Positions 1 through 8,403 of a DNA stretch of 45,145 nucleotides are shown one piece after another. Source of the DNA: Comamonas odontotermitis (lineage in GTDB: Bacteria > Pseudomonadota > Gammaproteobacteria > Burkholderiales > Burkholderiaceae_C); the NCBI RefSeq assembly GCF_014207855.1, contig NZ_JACHKZ010000029.1:1-45145 (forward strand), read 5' to 3'. How positions within the stretch are numbered: the stretch's first letter is position 1; each line of letters begins with the position of its first letter. The notes below the pieces were generated by a model, which was given only the letters and a program-made list of their open reading frames with translations, searched no databases and had not been told where the DNA came from. The position numbers and the translations under genes are program-made.

Positions 1-67
1 GCAATTTGGAGAGGCCAGACCGCCTTTAATCCGGAGCAACTATTGCCGAAAGTCGCTTGACGCAAAA

Positions 68-237
68 CATAGAACCTAACACAACCCAGCAAATCACAGA
101 TTTGCGGTTGAGACGAGGCGCCGGGCCGCGTCAGGCGAAGCTGCAGGCAGTACAGACGTACGACAAGGCTGGGCGCCCCAGGCTAGGCGCCCCCGACGAA
201 GCAACGACGTATCAAGGGTTGTGTTAGCGGCTCTTAA
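68..237. repeat. Palindromic-ended dispersed repeat, copy 1
   Basis: This gene-free segment has inverted ends: AGAACCTAACACAACCC at 71-87 and GGGTTGTGTTAGCGGCTCT at 216-234. An inner hairpin pairs AGCAAATC with GATTTGC near 88-105. A diverged copy lies in the opposite orientation at about 21793-21970, sharing the CCCAGCAAATC, ACGAGGC, GCCGGGCCGC and GCAACGACGTAT blocks in the same order. No open frame fits it. It could be a REP/MITE-like element or a structured RNA. Function unknown. Confidence 0.6.
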
Positions 238-261
238 CCCAAAAGTGCTAAGTGGCGTTTT

Positions 262-975
262 CTATTGAATCGCTATCTGCCCCTGGTGTACAAAACACCG
301 GTGGTCAAAAAGGCTCGCATCCAAGGGGTTGGGCAGGCGCACATCGCTCCAGCCTGGCATGTCCCGCTGGGTCTCGTCAAATCCACGCTGAATCTGTGCG
401 ATCACCACCACAGTGAATTGCCGCTCCCGCGCGAGCCTTCGCAAGGCCTGCACCTGCTGCATGACCGGAGGGTGGTCGCGCCGCTGATCCAGCAGTTGCA
501 GATAGTCGATCACGACCACGGTATCCGGGGGCGCATCTTGCAACTGTGCGGCCACATGCGCGGCGCACACATCATCCGAACAATCCCAGCGAAAGCGGTT
601 GCCCCACAGCGCCCCGTCGGAATCGACTGCAGCCGTGAGGGCATGTACCTGCGCAGGGGTGCAATCGAGCGAGAAAAAAGCTGCATGCTTGCCCGCTCGC
701 AAGGCGCGTGCCATCAATGCAAAACCCAGCCTGGTTTTGCCCTGCAAGGGCCGCGCTGCGAGCAGCAGCAAACGGCCTGGCTGCAGTTGACGGGACAGCT
801 GGGTCAGCGCGTCTGGCGGGGCATGCCGGGCCATCAGCAGGCTCCAATGCGCAAAGCCGTTTTCCCTGGCGATGTCATCGAGCGCCACATGCAGCGGCAT
901 GCCGTGCTGGCGAGCCCTTCGCTTCGCCTGGCGTTTGAGCGCATACAACGGCGCGGAAAGGGGAATGGATCCCAT
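262..975 (-). CDS. Solitary DnaB-like RecA-fold ATPase
   Basis: The 237-residue protein looks like the C-terminal ATPase half of a replicative helicase standing alone. It has a Walker A-like motif (ARPLQGKT), a Walker B followed by the DnaB-type stretch VVVIDYLQLLDQ, and a later segment ending VVVIAQIQRGFDE that resembles the DnaB sensor region. The N-terminal 50 residues are basic and helical (ALKRQAKRRARQHG) with a GFAHWSLL motif seen in small accessory DNA-binding proteins. There is no DnaB N-terminal collar domain. The start at 975 is chosen because AGGAGG sits six bases upstream; an in-frame ATG at 1032 lacks this. Such proteins are usually annotated only as DNA helicase. The role is unknown, and helicase activity is doubtful at this size. 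Confidence 0.75.
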   Translation of the reverse strand: MGSIPLSAPLYALKRQAKRRARQHGMPLHVALDDIARENGFAHWSLLMARHAPPDALTQLSRQLQPGRLLLLAARPLQGKTRLGFALMARALRAGKHAAFFSLDCTPAQVHALTAAVDSDGALWGNRFRWDCSDDVCAAHVAAQLQDAPPDTVVVIDYLQLLDQRRDHPPVMQQVQALRRLARERQFTVVVIAQIQRGFDETQRDMPGWSDVRLPNPLDASLFDHRCFVHQGQIAIQ

Positions 976-1162
976 GGTCAACCTCCTGTTCAAGGCAGCT
1001 GAGCAATCCCTCCTTATGCACATCGCCAACAAGCAGGTTGGGCTAAAGGTATGCCCTGCACAAACAATGCTTCCCCAAATGGAGGGAGGAGGCGCGGGCC
1101 GCGCACGCCGTCCATCTTATCGCAGGATTGCGCAGCCCTCGAACGACCAGAGCGGCTCCCTG

Positions 1163-2062
1163 CTACAACTGCGCTGCCAACACTTTCTGCATTTCGCGCA
1201 TGATGGCCTTGACCAGCAGTGAATGCGGCTGCGCAGCCGCACGGATGGCATTGACTGGCACCTGCAGCTCGGGGGCCAGCGGCAGCACCTCCACCTTGCT
1301 TCGGTCGGCCGACAAGGCCGTGCAGCCATCCACCATCGCCACGCCCAAACCATGGTGCGCCATGGCCAGTGCAGTGTGGTAGGTCTGCACCGTCACAAAA
1401 TGGTTCTGGCCCGCGCCCGACTCCCGGCCCAGCTGGTTCAGCAGCATGCCCACGGGGTCTTGCGCATCGAGGCTGATGAGGGGAACGCCCGCCAGATCTT
1501 CCTGTGACAGGGTGCCCGCGCGCAGCTTGAACGGCGGCAGCATGCCCTTGGGCACGATGCACATCATCGGCACGCGCGCCAGGTTTTCCTGCAGCAGAGT
1601 AGGCTGCTGCACATTGCTCAGCACAAAGCCCACATCGGCTTCCTGCATCATGAGCGCCGACACGATCTGCGGCGAGTGCAGCGACTGCAGGGTGACGGTG
1701 ACATTGGGGTGTTTTTGTTTGAACTGCGCCAGCGCGCGTGGCAACACCTCGTGGCTCAGCGCCAGCACGCTGGCAATGCGCAGTTCATCGGTGGCGCGGC
1801 CCTTGCGCAGGCTGTCTGCCAGGCGCTGTACGTCTTCGAGCTGGGCAAACAGCTTTTCCATGTGAGGCAGCAGGGCCAGCGCTTCGCTCGTGGGTGCAAG
1901 GCGCCCCTTGCTGCGCTGGAAAAGCGCAAAGCCCAGTTGCAGCTCTGCATGCTGCAAGGTGCGGCTGACCGCGGGCTGCGAGATGTTGATGAGCCGCGCA
2001 GCCGCGCTCACGCTACCCGTGTGCATTACCGCGTTGAACACTTCGATATGGCGCAACCGCAT
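1163..2062 (-). CDS. LysR-family transcriptional regulator
   Basis: This 299-residue protein has the normal LysR length. The N-terminal winged helix-turn-helix is clear (residues about 5-60, with AAARLINISQPAVSR as the recognition part). A type 2 periplasmic-binding-like effector domain follows from about residue 90. Its start lies 19 bp after the stop of the cobalamin adenosyltransferase gene on the same strand, so the two are probably cotranscribed. LysR proteins usually control a divergent neighbour, but none is present here and the target cannot be read from the context. No effector can be assigned. Confidence 0.92.
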   Translation of the reverse strand: MRLRHIEVFNAVMHTGSVSAAARLINISQPAVSRTLQHAELQLGFALFQRSKGRLAPTSEALALLPHMEKLFAQLEDVQRLADSLRKGRATDELRIASVLALSHEVLPRALAQFKQKHPNVTVTLQSLHSPQIVSALMMQEADVGFVLSNVQQPTLLQENLARVPMMCIVPKGMLPPFKLRAGTLSQEDLAGVPLISLDAQDPVGMLLNQLGRESGAGQNHFVTVQTYHTALAMAHHGLGVAMVDGCTALSADRSKVEVLPLAPELQVPVNAIRAAAQPHSLLVKAIMREMQKVLAAQL

Positions 2063-2081
2063 GGTTCAGCCCTTCACCACG

Positions 2082-2660
2082 TCACTGACCGCCATCTTCG
2101 GCCTGCATGCGCGCAAGGCGCTCGCTCTTCCAGTACACATCGTCGCCACCATCCACGCGGTTGAGCACCCGCGCCAGCACGAACAGCAGATCGGACAGAC
2201 GGTTGAGGTACTGGCGTGGCGCAGGGCGCATGGCCTCTGCTTCCTGCAGGGCCACCACCATGCGCTCCGCGCGGCGTGCCACGGTGCGGCACACATGGGC
2301 TTGCGATGCCGCGCGCGTACCTGCGGGCAGGATGAACTCCGCCAGCCGGGGCAGTTGCGCGTTGTAGCGTGCGAGCGCATCGTCCAGCTGCAGCAGGGCG
2401 TCGTCCTTGAGTAATTCGTAGCCAGGCATCGACAACTCCCCGCCCAGGTTGAACAGCTGGTGCTGGATATCGATCAGCAGCTCGCGCACATCCGAGGGCA
2501 GCGGCTCGCACAGCAGCAGGCCGATGTGTGAATTGAGCTCGTCCACATCGCCCATCGCGTGTGGCCGGCCGCTGGCCTTGGAGACGCGGCTGTTGTCGCC
2601 CAGGCCGGTGGTGCCATCGTCACCGGTTCTGGTCGCAATCTGGGAGAGTCGGTTGCCCAT
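2082..2660 (-). CDS. Cob(I)alamin adenosyltransferase, PduO type
   Basis: The 192-residue product matches the PduO/MMAB-type ATP:corrinoid adenosyltransferase, which transfers the 5'-deoxyadenosyl group of ATP to cob(I)alamin to make coenzyme B12. The N-terminal ATP-binding signature is present (TRTGDDGTTGLGD, residues about 10-22). The conserved arginine-rich helix (CRTVARRAERMV) and the late YLNRLSDLLFVLAR motif, which shape the ATP and corrinoid sites, are also present. Length is typical. No cobalamin biosynthesis genes or riboswitch are nearby, so the gene probably serves salvage or supplies a B12 enzyme coded elsewhere. It appears to be first in a two-gene unit with the LysR gene. Confidence 0.93.
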   Translation of the reverse strand: MGNRLSQIATRTGDDGTTGLGDNSRVSKASGRPHAMGDVDELNSHIGLLLCEPLPSDVRELLIDIQHQLFNLGGELSMPGYELLKDDALLQLDDALARYNAQLPRLAEFILPAGTRAASQAHVCRTVARRAERMVVALQEAEAMRPAPRQYLNRLSDLLFVLARVLNRVDGGDDVYWKSERLARMQAEDGGQ

Positions 2661-2814
2661 TGGTAATCCTTGTGAAGCTTGTGTACTGGGGCCTATTTTC
2701 TGTTACCTGTCCACCGTAATTTGTAGCGGAAGCAACAGCAAGCAAAAATGATAGAGCTTGGCGAGTATCTGGGGTGCAATAGGCACCATGTCTGAATCCT
2801 ATAAGGAGGTGCAG

Positions 2815-3042
2815 ATGCCTGCAAAATTTTTCACCCATCCCTTTGACGCCCGCAGCGTGATGCTGTTTGCATCCATCGCCGTGACATCCGCCATGGCCCA
2901 CGCCCAGCCTGCGAGTGGCAGCACCGCACAGCGCATAGCCCAAGGTGCCGGCGCGCACCGTATTGTCCAGGCCGAACGCAACCTGAACACCAGCGACCCT
3001 CGTCGTCACCAGGTGCGCCAGCCGGTCAAAAAGAACATGTAG
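2815..3042 (+). CDS. Small secreted protein of unknown function
   Basis: This is a 75-residue protein with a short basic N terminus and a hydrophobic stretch (VMLFASIAVTSAMA) ending in AHAQ, a good signal peptidase I site, leaving about 45 mature residues. The mature part is polar and basic, without cysteines. The start at 2815 is set by AAGGAGGTGCAG directly upstream; an upstream in-frame start near 2758 lacks such a site. A strong terminator follows. It lies between the cobalamin adenosyltransferase gene (opposite strand) and an FAD dehydrogenase gene, neither of which suggests a role. I do not recognise the family. Confidence 0.6.
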   Translation: MPAKFFTHPFDARSVMLFASIAVTSAMAHAQPASGSTAQRIAQGAGAHRIVQAERNLNTSDPRRHQVRQPVKKNM

Positions 3043-3075
3043 CGTCCTCTTTGTCCCCCCTCGGACTCTCCTCTG

Positions 3076-3096
3076 CCCGCCTCGGCGGGTTTTTTT
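3076..3096 (+). terminator. Rho-independent terminator
   Basis: CCCGC and GCGGG (3076-3080 and 3085-3089) form a stem with a four-base loop, followed by seven T. It ends the small secreted-protein gene 33 bp upstream. Confidence 0.85.
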
Positions 3097-3165
3097 GTGG
3101 CTTCGCGCAGCAGACAGCGTCGGCGCAGATGCGGTGCTATCCTGAAGACCAGACCGGAGACTCCC

Positions 3166-4590
3166 ATGAACGCACCCGAATCCAACCACCAATTGCAAGC
3201 GGGGCAACGGCCCGTTCCCGACGCTTTCCTGCAAAAACTCGCTGCCCGCTTTGGCGCGCAATACTCCACCGCGCAGGCCGTGCGTGAACAGCATGGCCGC
3301 GACGAAGGCTCCATTGCTGCACCGCCACCCGCTGCCGTGGTGTTTGCCGAATCCGCGCAGGATGTGCAGGATGCCGTGCGGCTGTGCGCCGAATACAGCG
3401 TGCCGGTGATTGCCTATGGTGCAGGCTCGTCGCTGGAAGGCCACCTGTTGGCCGTACAGGGCGGCATCACGCTGGATGTGAGCCGCATGAACCAGGTGCT
3501 CTCCATCAACACCGAAGACCTGACCATCACCGTACAGCCGGGCATCACGCGCAAGGCACTCAATGAAGCGATCAAGGACACCGGCTTCTTTTTCCCCATC
3601 GATCCTGGCGCCGATGCATCGATCGGCGGCATGGCATCCACCCGCGCCAGTGGTACCAACGCCGTGCGCTACGGCACCATGCGCGAGAACGTGCTGGCAC
3701 TGGAAGTGGTGACCGCCAGCGGCGAACGCATCCGCACCGGTAACCGTGCCAAGAAGAGCGCGGCGGGCTATGACCTGACACGCCTGCTCGTGGGCAGCGA
3801 GGGCACGCTGGGCATCTTTACCGAGGTTACGCTGCGCATCTACCCGCTGCCCGAAGCGGTGAGCGCCGCCATCTGCTCCTTCCCCAGCATCGAGGCTGCC
3901 GTGCGCACCGTGATCCAGACCATCCAGATGGGTGTGCCCATCGCCCGGGTGGAGCTGATCGATGTGAATGCCATCCGCATGGTCAATACCTACAGCAAGC
4001 TCAGCCTGCGCGAAGAACCCATGCTGCTGATGGAGTTCCACGGATCGCCCACCGGCGTGAAGGAGCAGGCCGAGATGGTGCAGGACATCGCCAGCGAATT
4101 TGACGGCAATGCCTTTGAATGGGCCGAACGCCCCGAAGACCGCACCCGCCTGTTTACCGCGCGCCACAACGCCTACTTTGCCGCCGTGGCGAGCGTGCCA
4201 GGCTGCCGCTGCATCACCACCGATACGTGCGTACCTATCAGCCGCCTGGCCGATGCGCTGCTCGACTGCGTGAACGAAGCCGATGCCAGCGGGATCCCGT
4301 ACTTCCTGGTGGGCCATGTGGGCGACGGTAACTTCCACTTCGGCTACCTGATCGACCCGGACAACGACGCCCAGCGCCAGCAGGCCGAACAGCTGAACCA
4401 CCAACTTGTGGAACGTGCCATTGCCCTGGGCGGCACCTGCACCGGCGAGCACGGCATCGGCATCCACAAACAAGGCTTTCTCGCAGAAGAAGCAGGGGAC
4501 GGCGGGGTGGCCATGATGCGAGCCATCAAGCAGGCGCTGGATCCGAAGAACATTCTGAACCCGGGCAAGATCTTTCAATTGGCCGTATAG
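3166..4590 (+). CDS. FAD-linked D-2-hydroxyacid (D-lactate/glycolate-type) dehydrogenase
   Basis: The 474-residue protein belongs to the VAO/PCMH flavoprotein family related to D-lactate dehydrogenase (cytochrome) and GlcD. The FAD-binding PCMH domain spans residues about 50-235, with YGAGSSLEGH and GSEGTLGIFTEV typical of the family. The C-terminal FAD-linked oxidase domain shows GHVGDGNFHFGY and the closing CTGEHGIGIHKQG...LNPGKIF motif. The likely reaction is oxidation of D-lactate or a similar D-2-hydroxyacid, passing electrons to the respiratory chain. The start at 3166 has GGAGA just upstream. No GlcE or GlcF partner lies beside it, which favours a one-protein D-lactate-type enzyme over glycolate oxidase. 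The exact substrate is not fixed by sequence. Confidence 0.9.
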   Translation: MNAPESNHQLQAGQRPVPDAFLQKLAARFGAQYSTAQAVREQHGRDEGSIAAPPPAAVVFAESAQDVQDAVRLCAEYSVPVIAYGAGSSLEGHLLAVQGGITLDVSRMNQVLSINTEDLTITVQPGITRKALNEAIKDTGFFFPIDPGADASIGGMASTRASGTNAVRYGTMRENVLALEVVTASGERIRTGNRAKKSAAGYDLTRLLVGSEGTLGIFTEVTLRIYPLPEAVSAAICSFPSIEAAVRTVIQTIQMGVPIARVELIDVNAIRMVNTYSKLSLREEPMLLMEFHGSPTGVKEQAEMVQDIASEFDGNAFEWAERPEDRTRLFTARHNAYFAAVASVPGCRCITTDTCVPISRLADALLDCVNEADASGIPYFLVGHVGDGNFHFGYLIDPDNDAQRQQAEQLNHQLVERAIALGGTCTGEHGIGIHKQGFLAEEAGDGGVAMMRAIKQALDPKNILNPGKIFQLAV

Positions 4591-4603
4591 CGCACGACGC
4601 CCA

Positions 4604-4645
4604 AAAAACAAAGCCCGCGAGCTACGCTGCGCGGGCTTTGTTTTT
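4604..4645. terminator. Bidirectional terminator
   Basis: AAAGCCCGCG (4610-4619) pairs with CGCGGGCTTT (4630-4639), flanked by an A-run on the left and TGTTTTT on the right. It can end both the dehydrogenase gene on the plus strand and the convergent MFS gene. Confidence 0.88.
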
Positions 4646-4679
4646 GAGGCACATGAATTGCGCCCCCGTCCACGCCCCA

Positions 4680-5975
4680 TCAGGCTGGCTTGGCAGCCCC
4701 CAGTTGCGCCTTGCGCGCAGCGACACCCGCACCCACAAAACCGGCAGATACCACGCTGAGCACCATTCCCACTGCAGCACCGTAGAACACACCTGCGTTC
4801 ATGTGGTGATCGAGCATGTAGCCAAACACCGGCGCGGCCAGGCAGAAACCCAGATCCAGCCCCGAATACACCATGCCATACACCCGACCCGTGGCGCCAG
4901 GCGGTGCGGCGCGCTTGACCAGCATGTCGCGCGAGGGCCCCGCCAGGCCCGTTCCCACGCCTGCCAGCGCTGCCACACCCAGGGCTGCATAGCCTGGCAG
5001 CCACCCCGTGGCTACCAGCGCCAGCAAGCCTCCAGAGAACAGCAGGCACGCGGAGATGGTTTTTTCCAGGCGCTCCACCCGGCCGACCAGAAAACCGCCC
5101 ACCACCATGCCCGCCGCGCCAAACAGCATGTAACCCGTCACGACATAGGCGGTAATGCTGGCCGGCAGGCCATACAGCTGCTGCAATGCCGGGCTGGCAA
5201 AGGACTGGATGGCGCTCATGGCACAGGTGGTCCAGAAGAAGAACGAGAAGCACAGCCACACCGATGGCAGCTTCAGAAAAGCCAAGGGGTGCTCTTGCGC
5301 TGCAGACGCTGCAGTTGCCTTTGCCAGGCCATTGGCAGCGCCAGGAGCATTCGCCGTCACGCGGTCGTCCAGTGCATCACGGTTGATCACCATGATGGCC
5401 AGAATGATGGTTGCCAGCGCCGCGCCACACAGGCAGGCCAGACGCCACGAACCAGTAGCCGATGTGATACCCGCCATGAACACCGGCGCGGCTGCCCACC
5501 CCAGGTTGCCCGACAGACCATGCACCGAGAAGCCATGGCCCAGGCGCTGTGGCGACAGGCGCTTGTTGAGGATGGTGAAATCCACCGGATGGAAAGGCGC
5601 ATTGCCCAGCCCTGCAAAGATGGCAGCCAGCATCAGTTGCACGTAGCTGTGCGCCGTGCCTGCAATCACACCAGCCACGGCAAAGCTTCCAAGCGCGGAA
5701 AAGAGGATGGGCCGCGCGCCGAAGCGGTCAACCACAAAGCCCGCCAGGGCCTGGCCGACACCAGAGACGATGAAAAACACCGACACCAGCACGCTCAACT
5801 CCGAATAGCTGAAGCCGAAATCCTGAATCAGCCACGGAAACAGCGGTGGCAGCAGCAAATGGAAGAAGTGGGACGAGCCGTGGGCAAGGCCGATGAGGCC
5901 GATGGTGCGGCTGTCCTGGCGCAGGCTGCCGATCTGGTCGGCTCCGGGCGCAGAGGCATTGGTGTTCGTTGTCAT
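4680..5975 (-). CDS. MFS transporter, FSR-like
   Basis: The product (431 residues from the ATG at 5975) has about twelve hydrophobic segments and major-facilitator features. The region AGLGNAPFHPVDF and the later HGLSGNLGWAAAP resemble the fosmidomycin-resistance (Fsr) branch, where GTG...VFHPE and a GNFG motif occur. It probably exports or imports a small organic compound; the substrate is unknown. The gene is divergent from an AraC-type regulator starting 65 bp away, the usual arrangement for a regulator controlling an efflux gene. ATG codons at 5984 and 6026 are possible alternative starts because no start has a strong ribosome-binding site. Confidence 0.85.
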   Translation of the reverse strand: MTTNTNASAPGADQIGSLRQDSRTIGLIGLAHGSSHFFHLLLPPLFPWLIQDFGFSYSELSVLVSVFFIVSGVGQALAGFVVDRFGARPILFSALGSFAVAGVIAGTAHSYVQLMLAAIFAGLGNAPFHPVDFTILNKRLSPQRLGHGFSVHGLSGNLGWAAAPVFMAGITSATGSWRLACLCGAALATIILAIMVINRDALDDRVTANAPGAANGLAKATAASAAQEHPLAFLKLPSVWLCFSFFFWTTCAMSAIQSFASPALQQLYGLPASITAYVVTGYMLFGAAGMVVGGFLVGRVERLEKTISACLLFSGGLLALVATGWLPGYAALGVAALAGVGTGLAGPSRDMLVKRAAPPGATGRVYGMVYSGLDLGFCLAAPVFGYMLDHHMNAGVFYGAAVGMVLSVVSAGFVGAGVAARKAQLGAAKPA

Positions 5976-6040
5976 ACCCGGCATGGTAGCCAAAGCCCCG
6001 TCGTCTTGTATGCGATAGCAAGCCAATTACTATCGCCAAC

Positions 6041-6967
6041 ATGCCAAGCACCATACCGCCTCCTTCGCGCCGACGCGCCAGCGGGCCGCGTATCACTGCG
6101 GTGCCAACCGTATCGCTGGCAACCGGGCCGCGCGCCTGGGAGTATGTGGATTCACTCACCCCGCATCTGTTTGTGCCCACGCTGCAGCGGCCCGTTCGCG
6201 CCAAGCAGCGGGTGCTGCAGCGCGATACGCAAGTGCTGCCACACCACCACCAGTGGGCGCAGCTGGCGGTATCCACCACCGGCACCCTGCATCTGCGGGT
6301 GCCCCACGCCACCTTTGTAGTGCCGCCCGGGCGGGCGTTGTGGATTCCGCCGCAGGTAGAACACGCAGTCACCATGGTGGAGACAGCCGAGTTGCGCACG
6401 CTGTACATCTACCAGGCGCCAGGCCAATGCGGGCCTGTCGCGGGTGATGCGCCCAGCCCGCGCTGGCAACGCTGCCGGGTGCTGGAGGTATCGGATCTGC
6501 TGCAGGCACTGGTGCGAGACCTGTCCACGAACTCCGACGCAGCCGAGCCACCTACCCCGGCACAGCTGGCGCGCGAGTGCCACGTCAGCGCCCTGCTGCT
6601 CGACGAATTGGCCCGTGCCACCCAGCTGGATCTGCGCATCGACATGCCAAGCGACAAGCGCCTGCTCACCTTGTGTCAGGCCGTTCTGCGAGACCCTCTG
6701 GCACATGACAGCTTGCAGGCATTTGCGCGCAACAGTGGCGCCAGCCTGCGCACCGTGGCGCGCCTCTTTAGGCAGGAGCTGGGCTGTACCTACCAGCAAT
6801 GGCGCCAGCAGGTGATTCTGGCCAAGGCCGTGCAACTGGGCGCCAGCGGCCTGGCCATGGGGCAGATTGCGGTGGAACTGGGCTACACGCCCAGCGCCTT
6901 CAGTGCCATGGTGCAACGCGCCGTCGGCCTGCCGCCCGCACGTTTTCTGGGCATGCAACGCCGCTGA
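6041..6967 (+). CDS. AraC-family transcriptional regulator
   Basis: A 308-residue regulator. The N-terminal part is cupin-like with a HHHQWAQL motif at about residues 68-75, as in the NimR/YeaM group. The C-terminal AraC double helix-turn-helix occupies about residues 215-305: SLQAFARNSGASLRTVARLF is the first reader helix and GQIAVELGYTPSAFSAMVQ the second, with the conserved GY-SAF-F pattern. It is divergent from the MFS gene and probably controls it in response to that transporter's substrate, by analogy with E. coli nimR-nimT. No effector is known. Confidence 0.88.
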   Translation: MPSTIPPPSRRRASGPRITAVPTVSLATGPRAWEYVDSLTPHLFVPTLQRPVRAKQRVLQRDTQVLPHHHQWAQLAVSTTGTLHLRVPHATFVVPPGRALWIPPQVEHAVTMVETAELRTLYIYQAPGQCGPVAGDAPSPRWQRCRVLEVSDLLQALVRDLSTNSDAAEPPTPAQLARECHVSALLLDELARATQLDLRIDMPSDKRLLTLCQAVLRDPLAHDSLQAFARNSGASLRTVARLFRQELGCTYQQWRQQVILAKAVQLGASGLAMGQIAVELGYTPSAFSAMVQRAVGLPPARFLGMQRR

Positions 6968-7102
6968 TAGGCGAGCAAGTGCCTGTGCAGGCTGGCTGTA
7001 AAAATGCCCCGCTGCGCTATCCTTCCTGCAGAATTTATGGAATTACCAGCCCTTGGCGCTCAACCTTGTTGCGCAAACGGCTCTATTTTTTATAGCGAAG
7101 CC

Positions 7103-7717
7103 ATGCCACTTCACAGCTACGATCCTCGTCTGGGCCACCGCCTGCCGCACGACCCATTCAACGCGATTGTGGGTCCGCGTCCGATTGGCTGGATCTCCAG
7201 CCTGAACAGTGCTGGCGTGCGCAATCTGGCGCCCTACAGCTTCTTCAACGCGTTCAATTACATCCCGCCGATCGTCGGCTTTGCCAGCATCGGCCGCAAG
7301 GACACTCTGGCCAACATCGAAGCCACACGCGAATTCGTCTGGAACCTGGCGAGCGAGCCGCTGGCCGTACCCATGAACCAGAGCTGCGCCGCCGTGGCAC
7401 CGGAGGTCGACGAGTTTGAGCTGGCGGGCCTTGCGGCCGAGCCGTCCGTCAAGGTGAAGCCGCCGCGCGTGCAGGCCAGCCCCGTGACCATGGAATGCCG
7501 CTGCACGCAGATCATCCAGCTGCAAGGCGCCGATGGCGTGCAGGTTCCCACCTGGCTGGTACTGGGCGAGGTGGTGATGGTGCATATCGACGAGCGGCTG
7601 CTTAAGGATGGCATCTACCAGACTGCGGCAGGCCAGCCTCTGCTGCGCGGCGGTGGGCCGGGCGACTATTTCACGATCAGCGAAGCAGGCAAGCGGGTGA
7701 TGATGCGCCCGCGCTGA
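7103..7717 (+). CDS. Flavin reductase-like (DIM6/NTAB) flavoprotein
   Basis: The 204-residue protein matches the FMN-binding flavin reductase-like family. The N-terminal signature GPRPIGWISSLNSAGVRNLAPYSFFN (residues about 24-49) is the FMN-binding split-barrel part. PPIVGFAS and NLASEPLAVPMNQ follow as usual. The family includes FMN reductases for two-component oxygenases and uncharacterised flavoproteins. No oxygenase partner is adjacent, so the partner is unknown. The start at 7103 fits the family's N terminus; an in-frame ATG at 7004 would add a 33-residue poorly conserved extension. The ribosome-binding site is weak, and the upstream DNA resembles the AT-rich intergenic repeats seen elsewhere in the window. 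Confidence 0.85.
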   Translation: MPLHSYDPRLGHRLPHDPFNAIVGPRPIGWISSLNSAGVRNLAPYSFFNAFNYIPPIVGFASIGRKDTLANIEATREFVWNLASEPLAVPMNQSCAAVAPEVDEFELAGLAAEPSVKVKPPRVQASPVTMECRCTQIIQLQGADGVQVPTWLVLGEVVMVHIDERLLKDGIYQTAAGQPLLRGGGPGDYFTISEAGKRVMMRPR

Positions 7718-7773
7718 TGCGTCTCCCGCCGATATTGCCTCGGTGGGCATGGCCCGCGTGATGGCGCGTTGAT

Positions 7774-8403
7774 TCAGTCGATCTGCATGCGTGCAGCAGC
7801 GGCAAAACTGCCCAGGCTCCAGCCCTGGCCCAGCAGAAACATGCGGGTGTTCAAGTGGTTGAGTACCTGCGGCTCGACGCTGTTGCCCAGATACCGCATT
7901 TTCTTGTCAGTGATATCGACGTAGCCAAGGCGGTAATCGCGCGCCAGCTTGTGCCACAGCGCATGGGCACCGGGCGACTGGCGGGCACCGGTGACGAGGC
8001 ACAGCCCCGCATCCAGGGCCCAGCGATAGATGCACGAGGCCAGCCCCTTGCGCTGGTAGGCCACATCGAATTTGGAATGGGGGCCTCGAATGATGCGGTC
8101 GGCACGCTTGTCCAGCTCAATCAGGCGGCTGAACACTGTGAAACCCGCGATGCGGTGTTCCTGCAGGTCTTCGACATAGACGTAGAACTCACCATCGGCC
8201 GCGCGGTAGCGGATGGCGAAGCGGGGATCGGACAGCGGGATTTCGGCAATCCCGTACAGGCAATCGCCCGGGGTGTTGATGCGATCGTGGATGGAGGCGC
8301 ATTCGCCTTCCAGTTGCTTGGGTGGAATCGGGCTCACATCGATGCGCAACTCCACCGGCCGGTACAGCCAGGATGCCCAGAAGGGCGGCATAGCGGTCAG
8401 CAT
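7774..8403 (-). CDS. GNAT-like acetyltransferase of unknown substrate
   Basis: The 209-residue protein has a weak but readable GNAT pattern: a beta-strand pair reporting on position and environment (FYVYVEDLQEHRIAGFTVF), then FDVAYQRKGLASCIYRWAL, which resembles the acetyl-CoA pyrophosphate-binding R/Q-x-x-G-x-G/A motif, and a final ALWHKLARDY segment. The start at 8403 is supported by AAGGAGAGAGAGCC directly upstream. It is a single-gene unit between convergent and same-strand neighbours that do not inform its role. The acetyltransferase call is tentative; a wholly different alpha/beta fold is possible. Confidence 0.6.
   Translation of the reverse strand: MLTAMPPFWASWLYRPVELRIDVSPIPPKQLEGECASIHDRINTPGDCLYGIAEIPLSDPRFAIRYRAADGEFYVYVEDLQEHRIAGFTVFSRLIELDKRADRIIRGPHSKFDVAYQRKGLASCIYRWALDAGLCLVTGARQSPGAHALWHKLARDYRLGYVDITDKKMRYLGNSVEPQVLNHLNTRMFLLGQGWSLGSFAAAARMQID

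Noticed and set aside
2620..5259. An 879-codon open frame on the minus strand, antisense to the FAD dehydrogenase and spanning the small secreted-protein gene.
   Set aside because: It is the mirror frame of a GC-rich gene with clear homology on the plus strand. Its protein is His/Gly-rich nonsense without family motifs.
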